Assembly (NCBI GenBank): GCA_903899985.1 | Contig: CAIULL010000128.1 | Coordinates: forward strand, 1-64,000 | DNA length: 64,000 bases | Direction: 5' to 3' | DNA from: an uncultured Schlesneria sp. | GTDB taxonomy: Bacteria; Planctomycetota; Planctomycetia; Planctomycetales; Planctomycetaceae | Part shown: in pieces, positions 9,512 through 17,781 of the stretch | Layout: every line of letters starts with the position of its first letter | Numbering within the stretch: position 1 is the first letter of the stretch | Translations under genes and position numbers: made by a program | The notes under the pieces: generated by a model | Seen by the model: the letters and a program-made list of their open reading frames with translations, nothing else | Databases searched by the model: none | Told to the model about the DNA's origin: nothing

Positions 9512-10123
9512 ATGACCGAGCAAAAGGCCACCAACGTCACCTGGCACGCACACGCGGTGTCGACACAAGACCGTTGGAAATTAAATGGTCATAAAGGGGC
9601 TGTCGTGTGGTTTACCGGCCTTTCGGGCTGCGGAAAGAGCACAATTGCCAACGCCGTCGACTACAAGCTTCATCAACGGGGCAAGCATACGTTCGTCCTT
9701 GACGGCGACAACATTCGTCTGGGTTTGAATAAGAACCTGACTTTCTCGGCAGAGGATCGAACCGAAAACATCCGCCGAATTGGTGAGGTTGGCAAGCTGT
9801 TTGCCTCCTCCGGCTGCATCACCTTAACCGCGTTCGTCTCGCCGTATCGCCGCGACCGCGACAGTGTGCGGGAAATCATTCCAGCGGGTGAATTCGTGGA
9901 AGTCTTTGTGAATGCCTCGCTGGAAACCTGCGAAGCGCGAGATCCGAAAGGTCTCTACAAGAAGGCGCGTGCTGGCGAAATCAAGAACTTCACCGGGATC
10001 TCTGATCCTTACGAAGCTCCCGTCAATCCGGAACTGATTCTTGACTCGGACAACAAGAATATCGATCAACTGGCGGACGAAGTGATTGCGTATCTGGAAA
10101 AACAGGGCATCATGACAGCCTGA
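9512..10123 (+). CDS. cysC: Adenylylsulfate (APS) kinase
   Basis: Phosphorylates adenosine 5'-phosphosulfate to PAPS. The 203-residue product has the P-loop GLSGCGKST at 36-44, the DGDNIR motif at 64-69 and the FVSPYRRDR segment typical of the family. The start is ATG 9512 with AAGG about 9 bp upstream; the open frame begins earlier, within the repeat cluster, but that part is not CysC-like. No cysD, cysN, cysH or sulfate transporter gene lies nearby, so PAPS made here may serve sulfation of carbohydrates or reductive assimilation; the sequence does not decide. Confidence 0.93.
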   Translation: MTEQKATNVTWHAHAVSTQDRWKLNGHKGAVVWFTGLSGCGKSTIANAVDYKLHQRGKHTFVLDGDNIRLGLNKNLTFSAEDRTENIRRIGEVGKLFASSGCITLTAFVSPYRRDRDSVREIIPAGEFVEVFVNASLETCEARDPKGLYKKARAGEIKNFTGISDPYEAPVNPELILDSDNKNIDQLADEVIAYLEKQGIMTA

Positions 10124-10226
10124 TCGCCCGCGCCACAAATGACCGGATCGAAGCCTCGGCTGCAAATTGTGGTCGAGTTGATATGAACATCTCGTTGAAC
10201 TCCTCAGTCTCTCAAGAAACAACCGT

Positions 10227-10979
10227 ATGAATGTGATCGATTTATCAGGCAAAGTGGCGGTCGTCACGGGTGCCGGACGAGGGCTGGGTCTGGCTACAGC
10301 GACTGCGTTACATGCCGCAGGCGCAGCGGTTGTCCTGAACTATTTCGAGGACCGGGAGGGCATCAATCAAAACCTGGCGAAGTCTGCCGCGACCGCGCTG
10401 GGGGACCGGGCGATTGCCCTGCCGGCGGATGTTCGAGATCGAGCGGCTTTCGAAGTCATGCTGGATGACGTCGTTCATCGCTTCGGGCGGCTCGACATCG
10501 TCATCAACAATGCGGCCATCCTTCGCGATAAATCGGTCAAGAAAATGACGGACGACGAATGGTCAGATGTGATCGAAACCAATTTGACCGGCGTCTACAA
10601 CGTTTGTAAGGGGGCTCAATCACGGTTGGCAACTGGGGGTCGGATTGTCAGCATGGCCTCGATTTCAGGCGTGCTGGGATTTTTCGGACAGGCCAATTAC
10701 TCGGCGGCGAAAGCAGGTGTCATCGCACTCACCAAGGTTTTGAGCAAGGAACTGGCACCGCGAAATATCACGGTCAACGCTGTTGCACCGGGGGTCGTGT
10801 TGACGGAAATGGGTCAATCGATTCCTGAAAACGTGCGCGAGCAGATGCTGACGAATATCCCCTTGCGGCGGTTCGGAGAACCTCAGGAAATCGCCAATGT
10901 CATTCTGTTTTTGTGTAGCGACCTGGCAAGCTACGTGACAGGCCAGACCATCCACGTGAATGGGGGCTGGTGGGGTTAA
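10227..10979 (+). CDS. SDR-family 3-oxoacyl reductase (FabG/PhaB-like)
   Basis: Classical short-chain dehydrogenase of 250 residues. The nucleotide-binding TGAGRGLG motif is at 14-21, NNAA at 94-97, and the catalytic Ser145, Tyr158 and Lys162 are in place. The C-terminal [14 protein letters not shown] is typical of FabG-like members. The stop overlaps the start of the CoA-transferase gene (TAATG), so the two are translationally coupled. This suggests a joint role in short-chain acyl-CoA or 3-hydroxyacyl metabolism. Whether it reduces acetoacetyl-CoA, another 3-oxoacyl thioester or an unrelated carbonyl cannot be told from sequence. Confidence 0.87.
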   Translation: MNVIDLSGKVAVVTGAGRGLGLATATALHAAGAAVVLNYFEDREGINQNLAKSAATALGDRAIALPADVRDRAAFEVMLDDVVHRFGRLDIVINNAAILRDKSVKKMTDDEWSDVIETNLTGVYNVCKGAQSRLATGGRIVSMASISGVLGFFGQANYSAAKAGVIALTKVLSKELAPRNITVNAVAPGVVLTEMGQSIPENVREQMLTNIPLRRFGEPQEIANVILFLCSDLASYVTGQTIHVNGGWWG

Positions 10980-12523
10980 TGAGTCGGATCGACAGCCTGC
11001 TGTGTTCTGCAAACGAAGCGGTTTCCCGGATTCCTGAGGGAGCCACGATGGCCTGTGGAGGCTTTGTTGGTGCGGCACACCCCGAAGCGCTGACGGCCGC
11101 TCTGGAACGTCGATTTTTAGCAAGCGGAAGCCCGACCGGATTGACACTGGTTTATGGCGCCGGTCAGGGGGATGGTCACTCTCGCGGATTAAACCACCTT
11201 GGCCACGCGGGCCTGGTGCGGCGAGTCATTGGTGGTCATTGGGGATTGGTTCCCCGCATCGGGCAGCTTGCACTTTCCAACCAGATCGAAGCTTATAATT
11301 TTCCACAAGGTGTCATCTGCCAGCTTTACCGGGACATCGCGGCAGGACGCCCCGGCTGCATTACTCACATCGGATTAGGAACCTTCGTTGACCCTGTGTT
11401 CGGCGGCGGACGTTTGAACGCGAAGACGACCGAACCGCTTGTTGAACGAATCGTGCTTTCGGGTCGCGACTGGCTGTTTTACAAGTCATTTCCCATTCAC
11501 GTCGGATTGATTCGTGCGACATCGGTGGACCCGTATGGCAATCTGTCGATGGAAGAAGAAGCGGTCATCGGTGATGTGCTGCAGATTGCCCAAGCGGTGC
11601 GAAATTCTGGTGGGATCGTCCTGGCCCAGGTCAAGCAGGTCCTCGAAACGCCGCTGCCGCCGGTTCAGGTGTGTGTCCCCGGAATTCTGGTCGATCGTGT
11701 GGTCGTTTCGGAATTGAGCGAACACCCACAGACTTTCGCAGAACCGTTAAACGAAACGTATTTTCAACCCGCCTCGCCAATGGCTGCAGCGAAATATTTC
11801 GCATCACTCTCGAAGTTGCCACCTGATGAGCGTCGAATCATTGCCGCCAGAGCGTGCGATGAACTACATCCTGGAGCGATTGCGAATCTGGGAATCGGGA
11901 TGCCCGAGGGGATCGCTCGAATTGCGGCAGAACGAGGGATTCTCGATCGGATCACGCTCACGGTTGAAAGCGGCCCGATCGGTGGAATGCCGGCGGGAGG
12001 GCTTAGTTTCGGTGCCGCAGTTCATCCGCAAGCGATCGTCGACCAGCCGTCTCAATTCGATTTTTATGACGGCGGAGGATTGGACTTCGCGGCACTCGGG
12101 GCGGCTCAAATTGACCGCCACGGCAACGTGAATGTCTCTCGCTTCGGTTCGCGCCTGGCAGGTGTCGGGGGCTTCATCAACATTTCTCAAAGCGCAAAAC
12201 GACTGGTCTTCTGCGGCACACTCACGACAGGAGGTCTGGAGGTTACGATCGAAAACGGCGGCCTGAGAATTGTACGTGAAGGGACGAATCGGAAATTTGT
12301 GAATGACGTGGAACAAGTTTCATTCAGCGGCAAGACGGCTCGTGATCGGCGTCATGACGTCCTGTTCGTGACAGAACGCGCGGTCTTTCGCCTGGTGGAC
12401 GAAGGGATCGAATTGATCGAGGTTGCCCCGGGAATCGATGTCGAAACTCAAATCCTGGCTCAGCTTGATTTCCGACCCGTCATTCGAGATATCAAGCCAA
12501 TGTCAGGTCATCTTTTTCACTGA
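10979..12523 (+). CDS. Acyl-CoA:acetate CoA-transferase (YdiF/propionate CoA-transferase type)
   Basis: Family I CoA-transferase with fused alpha and beta parts, 514 residues. The N-terminal half contains the GFVGAAHPE region. The C-terminal half carries the catalytic glutamate, Glu330, in [14 protein letters not shown], where the acyl-glutamyl-CoA intermediate forms. It ends with the RDIKPM segment typical of the PCT/YdiF group. The start at ATG 10979 overlaps the SDR stop codon; a GTG at 10970 would add only three residues. It probably exchanges CoA between short-chain acids such as acetate, propionate and 3-hydroxybutyrate. The exact acids are unknown. Confidence 0.9.
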   Translation: MSRIDSLLCSANEAVSRIPEGATMACGGFVGAAHPEALTAALERRFLASGSPTGLTLVYGAGQGDGHSRGLNHLGHAGLVRRVIGGHWGLVPRIGQLALSNQIEAYNFPQGVICQLYRDIAAGRPGCITHIGLGTFVDPVFGGGRLNAKTTEPLVERIVLSGRDWLFYKSFPIHVGLIRATSVDPYGNLSMEEEAVIGDVLQIAQAVRNSGGIVLAQVKQVLETPLPPVQVCVPGILVDRVVVSELSEHPQTFAEPLNETYFQPASPMAAAKYFASLSKLPPDERRIIAARACDELHPGAIANLGIGMPEGIARIAAERGILDRITLTVESGPIGGMPAGGLSFGAAVHPQAIVDQPSQFDFYDGGGLDFAALGAAQIDRHGNVNVSRFGSRLAGVGGFINISQSAKRLVFCGTLTTGGLEVTIENGGLRIVREGTNRKFVNDVEQVSFSGKTARDRRHDVLFVTERAVFRLVDEGIELIEVAPGIDVETQILAQLDFRPVIRDIKPMSGHLFH

Positions 12524-12589
12524 ACCGGTAAGAACTTAGAATGATCCGGGTACTTTCATCGCGGTTTTTTTGACAATTATCTGAATACT

Positions 12590-12691
12590 GTGCCACTGCT
12601 TGACCGTCTTCGGTCAAGCAGTGCTCTTTAGCCGACGGAAGAAGAAGAAGAAGAAGACACTGCTTCTCCGAAGACTCCGAAGCAGTGGCAC
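12590..12691. mobile_element. MITE-like palindromic element A, copy 1
   Basis: A 102-bp element bounded by terminal inverted repeats GTGCCACTGC (12590-12599) and GCAGTGGCAC (12682-12691). Inside, 12594-12606 pairs with 12611-12623 as a perfect 13-bp stem with a TCTT loop, and 12658-12666 pairs with 12679-12687 as a 9-bp stem. A GAA-repeat tract joins the two hairpins. A second copy in the other orientation is at 14325-14417. It ends 12 bp before the next gene's start, so it forms most of that gene's leader and may terminate transcription from the CoA-transferase gene. No transposase is present. Confidence 0.72.
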
Positions 12692-12703
12692 GGGAACCTT
12701 AAT

Positions 12704-13201
12704 ATGGGATTTGAAATGGGGTTGAAGGAAGAATTCCGTTCCGCGTGGCTGGCCGGTAATTCGTTTGATGAACTGCTCGAGCGACTGGTGATTGAAACTG
12801 CGTCGCGAGCCTCCGGCCTGTGGAAGTTGGAAGAAAACCATCTGGTTCTGATCGGCTTTGGCTGGACAAGCGATATGCCGCGTGATGTCAGCTCGGGATT
12901 TCAGGCGGCGACTCGCCGTGTCCCGCTTGATCAGATCGGCCTGGGAATTGTGAAAGCCGCAGTGACGGTCAAGCCGGCGATTGGCCGACGCGATCCGAAA
13001 GAATCGGGGCTTGATGGATCTGCCACATGGATCGCGCGGTTCGGGGCAAACAGCTCATTGGCAGTCCCGATTCGCCAAAAGGAAACGCATCATGTCATTG
13101 GCGTGCTGGCAGTTTCAACCTCTGCGTTTGTTGAAGAAGATGATTCGCTCTGGCAAACGCTGATCGCCCTGGCCGATGAACTTGGTTCGGCTGCGTCGTA
13201 G
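12704..13201 (+). CDS. Small GAF-like sensor domain protein
   Basis: Cytoplasmic 165-residue protein with the pattern of a lone GAF domain: a helix with FDELLERLVIETA, central strands, then a SSLAVPIRQ and VIGVLAVS pair and a final helix with a run of acidic residues. The length is normal for a single GAF domain, and there is no attached kinase, cyclase or DNA-binding part. The ligand is unknown. ATG 12704 is the first start; ATG 12716 is an alternative, and neither has a strong ribosome-binding site. Its leader is almost wholly element A. The GAF call is from pattern only. Confidence 0.7.
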   Translation: MGFEMGLKEEFRSAWLAGNSFDELLERLVIETASRASGLWKLEENHLVLIGFGWTSDMPRDVSSGFQAATRRVPLDQIGLGIVKAAVTVKPAIGRRDPKESGLDGSATWIARFGANSSLAVPIRQKETHHVIGVLAVSTSAFVEEDDSLWQTLIALADELGSAAS

Positions 13202-13207
13202 CAACGC

Positions 13208-13331
13208 GACCCCACCCCCTCCACGGGGGTGGTTAAAGGGCTTTTGCACCAGGATCATCGGCAGTGAATTTGTCCGAATTCAAACTCTAGGGCAAAGGCC
13301 CCTTGACCACCCCCGTGGAGGGGGTGGGGTC
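13208..13331. mobile_element. MITE-like palindromic element C, complete copy
   Basis: A 124-bp element with perfect 25-bp terminal inverted repeats, 13208-13232 and 13307-13331 (beginning GACCCCACCCCC). Each arm also folds on itself (8-bp stem, 5-nt loop), and imperfect complementarity continues inward, so the whole unit can form one long hairpin. It lies between two convergent genes (GAF protein and lptB) and could act as a bidirectional terminator. A diverged left half is found again at 44552-44613. No coding capacity. Confidence 0.75.
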
Positions 13332-13388
13332 TGGCTTACTTACGGTCCCTTACTCGTCGTGTGAGGTCACCGCTCCTCAACGCTAGCC

Positions 13389-14201
13389 TCAAGCCGCTTT
13401 GTTTGCTTTGTCTGCCGCCGCAGCCGCTGCTGCGGCATCGATCTGACTTTGAAACGCCCCTTTACTTTCGATGATCGAGCTGGCATCGAAGCGTTTACCA
13501 AAGTAGTACTTCTGCGCGTTTTCATCGCCAAGGACCGTCGCCGCGTCTCCACTCACCAGGATTTTTCCCGAGAACACAATGTAGCTGCGATCAGTAATTG
13601 TCAGCGTTTCACGCTCGCGATGGTCCGTTAACAGGATTGAAATCCCGCTTTGCCGTAAATCTGCGATGATATCCTGAATACTGTGAATGGTGACCGGATC
13701 GATCCCCGTGAAAGGTTCGTCCAGCAGAATCAGTTTGGGTCGACTGGCCAGACAGCGAGCGATTTCCAGTCGTCGCCTTTCTCCCCCCGAAAGTGTTCCG
13801 GCCAGTTGTTTCCGCTTTTGGGAGAGGCCGAACATATCCAGTAATTCATCAGCGCGAGCCATTCTGTCGCGGTAAGACAGGGGTTGAAATTCCAGGACTG
13901 CGTAGAGATTCTGTTCGCCCGACAGTTTACCGAAGACACTATCATTCTGTGGCAGATATCCCATTCCATGTTGAGCCCGTTTGTACAGGGGCCAACGAGT
14001 GACATCCGTTCCATTGAAGATGACCCGCCCCTCGGTGGGAGTCACGAGACCGACAGCCATACTGAAGCTGGTTGATTTGCCCGCGCCGTTGGGGCCGAGC
14101 AAGCCGACCACCTCACCCGGATCAACGTGAAACGAAACTCCGTCGACGGCACGCTTGCCAGGAAACTGTTTGACGAGCTTAACGCACTGTAACAATGACA
14201 T
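13389..14201 (-). CDS. lptB: LptB-like ABC transporter ATP-binding protein with Ala-rich tail
   Basis: ABC ATPase of 270 residues. Walker A GPNGAGKST is at 36-44, the Q-loop in YLPQND at 82-87, the LSGGE signature at 137-141, Walker B LILLDEP at 157-163 and the H-loop His at 194. The YLPQ...SVFGKLS and LLTDHRERETL stretches are close to LptB, which energises lipopolysaccharide extraction from the inner membrane with LptFG. After residue 245 it has a non-conserved tail ending in an alanine-rich run (256-263), longer than the usual 241-residue LptB. The lptA, lptC, lptF and lptG genes are not in the window, so the LptB assignment is by motif only; another export ATPase is possible. Confidence 0.82.
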   Translation of the reverse strand: MSLLQCVKLVKQFPGKRAVDGVSFHVDPGEVVGLLGPNGAGKSTSFSMAVGLVTPTEGRVIFNGTDVTRWPLYKRAQHGMGYLPQNDSVFGKLSGEQNLYAVLEFQPLSYRDRMARADELLDMFGLSQKRKQLAGTLSGGERRRLEIARCLASRPKLILLDEPFTGIDPVTIHSIQDIIADLRQSGISILLTDHRERETLTITDRSYIVFSGKILVSGDAATVLGDENAQKYYFGKRFDASSIIESKGAFQSQIDAAAAAAAADKANKAA

Positions 14202-14324
14202 GATTCGTCCTCCATGACGTCTTTGTCTTAGATGCCTCTGGCATCAACTGTCTGTCTACGTTCAATCTGGTTTTGTATTGTCACTGGCAACCGGGCACTT
14301 TGTCAAACTTTTCCAGAGGATTCT

Positions 14325-14417
14325 GTGCCACTGCATCGGAGTCTTCTGAGGAGCAGTTTCTTCTCGTTCTGCGAATCGAAGAGCACTGCTTGACCGAAGA
14401 CGGTCATGCAGTGGCAC
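14325..14417. mobile_element. MITE-like palindromic element A, copy 2 (inverted)
   Basis: A 93-bp relative of the element at 12590-12691, in opposite orientation. It is bounded by GTGCCACTGC (14325-14334) and GCAGTGGCAC (14408-14417). The hairpin near its right end pairs CACTGCTTGACCG with CGGTCATGCAGTG (one mismatch) around an AAGA loop, the complement of the TCTT loop in copy 1. It fills most of the 236-bp gap between lepB and lptB. The middle has diverged more than the ends. Confidence 0.7.
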
Positions 14418-14437
14418 CCAGATTTCGATGATTCCTG

Positions 14438-16270
14438 TCAGCGAATCCGCTTCCATCGCCACCACTGCGGATAGAACGGTGCCGCGTAATCAGGGTAGGT
14501 ATCGACAACAGCCTCTCCACGTTGATTTCGATAGGGGGAATGATTGATGACTGGATATCCTTTTCCACCATTAAGGAAGGGAACTCCATGCGGCCAATAA
14601 ATGAAGAACGCTTTTCCCAACAGTGCCTGACGCGGAACCGCGTGGCGATTGGCGGCATGACGTCTGGCGTTCGGCCAAAGTCGGCTATCCTGGCTGCGCG
14701 GACTGTTATCTCCCATCACAAAAAATTCATCGGGCCCGAGCGTTCCAAACAGCGCGTCATTGTGTTTGCCCGTGTAAAGCCTGCCGTATTCGTCCGGTTC
14801 AGTCAGATATTCACGTATCCGAATCGACTCGGAAAGCTCCGGTTCGTGCGAGGTAAAGTCGCCAGCATCGTTCGGGACACGTTCGGAACGGTAGTAAATG
14901 TCTCGTTGCAGGACAAGATTTGATACGCGAGCACTGATTCCATGAGCGGCGACGCCGGCGGGAATCAGGTCGGATTCCTGAGGGTTGCGGTTGTCAGGTG
15001 CATTAAATTCAGCCTTAGAACCAAAGGGAATCAATCCACTATTGGTCCAATTGCTGTTGACCCACAGGCAGAGACGGTCATCCACATTGGCGAAAGCGAA
15101 CGTGTAGGTACCTGGTCCACGGACGGGGGTCGGCGCTTTTGCCATCTCGACACTGGTCGAGTCGGAATTCACTGACATATCGTCATTCTGAAACAGCGTT
15201 GCCTCGCCCGATGTGACATTAATATGACAACGATAGCGACGGACCCCTTCGGTTAACTCGAAAATCAGCTCCGATTGAGCATCGGTCACCGAGGTGATCT
15301 CGACGGTGCAGTTCAGCGTCAGGTCACCAACCCAGAAGCGATCATCGTCGATGTTGAAACTGCGACCGCCTGTATAAGTATTGTATCCGCAGAAGTCCGT
15401 AATGAGCTGGGGCCGTGGCTTTTTCAAAGGTTCGTTCTGGTCTGCGACCTCGCTCCATTCCACAGTGGACGGGATAAGATGCTGATAACGAATCCATTTC
15501 GTTTCGGCAGTCGCATCGAGCGAAAAGCTTCTGGCTTTCGCATCATGTCGCCAGCTCTTTTCGTCGTAACTCCATCCGTCAACCGCATCGGCAGAATTTG
15601 TTCGAGAGACTGGCGTCCACCGTTCAGGCCACCCTTTCGCGAGTAAGTCAACTGGCGGATGTCGATCGTCATAGACCAGTAATTGCAGCACCTTCTGCTT
15701 GTTGGGATTCTGCTTTCGCAAGATTTCGAAGGGACCCTGATCCCCTTGACGAGCATAAACATCCCCTTGCGAGACCAGAATTGTCTCACCGGGAAGACCC
15801 ACCAGACGTTTGATGTAATTCTTTTGCATGTCTTCCGGATAGCGGAAGACAATCACATCCCAACGCTCGGGATTGCCGATCTGATAGGGGAACTTGTTGA
15901 CGAGAATTCGGTCTCCCTTGAAAACCGGCAAGTCACGAATGTTGTTGGGGTGTCGGCAATTAGGGCAAATTGATTCTTCGATTCTTCGGACAAGATAACC
16001 GTCGTCGTCCAGTTCGTCACTGGCGCCCACCTCATAGTGCTGGTGACACTCGTCGCAGACAATATCCTTATTTCGGCCGAATAATGTCGGCGCCATGGAA
16101 CCGGTTGGAATGACAAACGCTTCCGCCACGAACGTCCGAAACAGAAGTGCGAGAACGAAAGCAAAAGCAATCGATTCCAGTGTTTCCCGGCTGGCATCCT
16201 GATTTGGCTTGCCACGTGTCGGCTCAGTGGTCTTGGAACCGGCAACATCGGTCGAATTGGATCTGCTCAT
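14438..16270 (-). CDS. lepB: Signal peptidase I with zinc-ribbon and large inserted domain
   Basis: Type I (leader) signal peptidase, 610 residues against about 320 in E. coli. One N-terminal membrane helix (about 32-48) precedes the catalytic Ser58 in PTGSMAPT. The general-base Lys154 lies in NYIKRLVGLPGE, and the C-terminal FVMGDNSPRSQDSRLW box is intact, so the enzyme should be active. Between Ser and Lys is an insert with two CxxC pairs (Cys72/75 and Cys102/105), a likely zinc ribbon. Between Lys and the C-terminal box sits about 350 residues of beta-rich sequence not found in standard LepB. I start at ATG 16270; the frame is open to ATG 16357, but those 29 residues look untypical. Confidence 0.88.
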   Translation of the reverse strand: MSRSNSTDVAGSKTTEPTRGKPNQDASRETLESIAFAFVLALLFRTFVAEAFVIPTGSMAPTLFGRNKDIVCDECHQHYEVGASDELDDDGYLVRRIEESICPNCRHPNNIRDLPVFKGDRILVNKFPYQIGNPERWDVIVFRYPEDMQKNYIKRLVGLPGETILVSQGDVYARQGDQGPFEILRKQNPNKQKVLQLLVYDDRHPPVDLLAKGWPERWTPVSRTNSADAVDGWSYDEKSWRHDAKARSFSLDATAETKWIRYQHLIPSTVEWSEVADQNEPLKKPRPQLITDFCGYNTYTGGRSFNIDDDRFWVGDLTLNCTVEITSVTDAQSELIFELTEGVRRYRCHINVTSGEATLFQNDDMSVNSDSTSVEMAKAPTPVRGPGTYTFAFANVDDRLCLWVNSNWTNSGLIPFGSKAEFNAPDNRNPQESDLIPAGVAAHGISARVSNLVLQRDIYYRSERVPNDAGDFTSHEPELSESIRIREYLTEPDEYGRLYTGKHNDALFGTLGPDEFFVMGDNSPRSQDSRLWPNARRHAANRHAVPRQALLGKAFFIYWPHGVPFLNGGKGYPVINHSPYRNQRGEAVVDTYPDYAAPFYPQWWRWKRIR

Positions 16271-16584
16271 ACGGTCTTCTAGAAATCGGCTGGAAAGCAA
16301 GAACGTGGAACGGAAGTCTCCAGTTTCAAAGACACTTCCGCTATGGCGCTGATGCACTCGGTCGTGGAAAATCTTCTTGACGGGGCCTCAGCTTCTGTCC
16401 TTCGAAACCGGCAAACCAAAAAACGTCGCTTGGGCATCAACCCATGCGGCTCAAAAGTTTTGAGGTCTGGATCCCGAAACGACAAAGACTGACGGCCTCG
16501 ACATGCAGGGGATCATAACGAAATCAACAAAACTCGAAAATGCAGACTCGTCGACCAGAGACAGCGAGTTTGATTGTCCGATTC
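16271..16584. other. Intergenic region upstream of lepB
   Basis: This 314-bp stretch between the response-regulator gene and lepB (both minus) shows no convincing gene, repeat or hairpin. It should contain the lepB promoter. The short minus frame at 16279-16485 has no recognisable features. Confidence 0.4.
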
Positions 16585-17046
16585 TTATTGCTTTAACCCC
16601 AAGGTCGTTAAAGCGGCGGCGTCGACTTCTTCCAGATAGGCCAACAGGCGGTCACGTTGACTGGTCAGGTGCCGAACACGCAGCAACGATTTGACTCGCG
16701 TTGTCAGTTCCAGTCGATTAACCGGCTTCGTCAGGAAATCGTCGGCCCCCGCCTGAACCGCGCGTTCAATATCCCCCATTTCGGCGAGGGCTGTCACCAT
16801 GAGAACGGGGATGTCACGAGTCGTTTTATCGGCTCGCAACTGTTTACAAACTTCGTAACCGCTCAGCTTGGGCATCATGATGTCGAGCAAGATCAGGTCC
16901 GGATGGAATTCCAGGACCTTTTTCAAAGTCTCTCGTCCATCATGTGCCATCGCGATCTCGTAGTCTTCATCTGCGAGGTACGCATCAAGCAATTCGCAGT
17001 TCTGAAGATTATCGTCGGCAATCAGAATTCTTGACGTCGCCGTCAT
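16585..17046 (-). CDS. Single-domain response regulator (CheY-like)
   Basis: Receiver domain of 153 residues. The acidic pair Asp11/Asp12, the phospho-acceptor Asp55 in LLDIMMP, the switch Thr85 and the invariant Lys107 in LTKP are all present. After the receiver there is only a short helical tail of about 30 residues, so it has no DNA-binding or enzymatic output domain and probably acts by protein contacts or in a phosphorelay. No histidine kinase gene is in the window. ATG 17046 is preferred because GGTGG lies just upstream; a GTG at 17058 is the alternative. Confidence 0.9.
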   Translation of the reverse strand: MTATSRILIADDNLQNCELLDAYLADEDYEIAMAHDGRETLKKVLEFHPDLILLDIMMPKLSGYEVCKQLRADKTTRDIPVLMVTALAEMGDIERAVQAGADDFLTKPVNRLELTTRVKSLLRVRHLTSQRDRLLAYLEEVDAAALTTLGLKQ

Positions 17047-17341
17047 TTCGCACACCACCGGTCAAAAGTTCTATTTGTCACTCAGTCGAGGTTTCTCAAC
17101 CGCAAAACATCTGTCCATTGCGTCTACCATCGGCCATGCGGAGTATAGCTTGTCCGTCGCGGTAGCGGAATCTATGCGACGAATCCGCAGCCAAACTGTC
17201 GATTTGGCTCGGCAGGAACTCGATTCCCTGCTAGATTGAAGCGAGTCATCGTTTCGTACAAGTTCAATCTCCGTCACATCGAGAAGGATTTTCGCACTCA
17301 AAGAAACCAATTGACCCACAACAAACTTGAAGCGGATCTTT

Positions 17342-17728
17342 ATGTCACTTTTTCAGATTCGATTGATCTTCGTCGTTGCGGCAGTGGCTGAGATTCTTTT
17401 CGGCCTTGGTATTCTTGTGGCGGGCCCCGCGATTTTTCAATGGGCCGGAATTTCCGCTCCGAATCATTGGGGACCAATCCAGTTTGCCTCTCTGTTGCTG
17501 GTCATCTTCGGTCTGATGTTTGCAGCGGTTGCTTTCGATCCGGTCAGTCAGCGGAACTTGATTCGGTATGGATTGCTTTTAAAACTGAGTTTTTGTGGAT
17601 TGATCGCGTATTATTGGATGAGATCTGAAGTGCCGATGGTGCTCAGGATTTGTGCCATTGGCGATGCGATCCTGTATTTGTTGTTTCTGGTTTCTTATCT
17701 CAAACTTGGAAAACGGAATTCCGCCTGA
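17342..17728 (+). CDS. Small four-helix membrane protein, function unknown
   Basis: A 128-residue hydrophobic protein with four predicted membrane helices separated by short loops; the second loop carries NHWGPIQFAS. I do not recognise a named family with confidence, but the arrangement resembles small DUF-type membrane proteins. The frame starts at TTG 17327; ATG 17342 is the more natural start. The spoVR gene follows 53 bp downstream on the same strand, with no evidence for a shared role. Confidence 0.65.
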   Translation: MSLFQIRLIFVVAAVAEILFGLGILVAGPAIFQWAGISAPNHWGPIQFASLLLVIFGLMFAAVAFDPVSQRNLIRYGLLLKLSFCGLIAYYWMRSEVPMVLRICAIGDAILYLLFLVSYLKLGKRNSA

Positions 17729-17781
17729 GAATGTGTCCACGTTCCATTTGACGAACAGTTGTCATTGTTGCAGGGAAGCCC

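Noticed and set aside
12624-12657. GAA-repeat tract as a coding microsatellite or phase-variation switch
   Set aside because: It lies inside the hairpin element between genes, not within a reading frame or a clear promoter.
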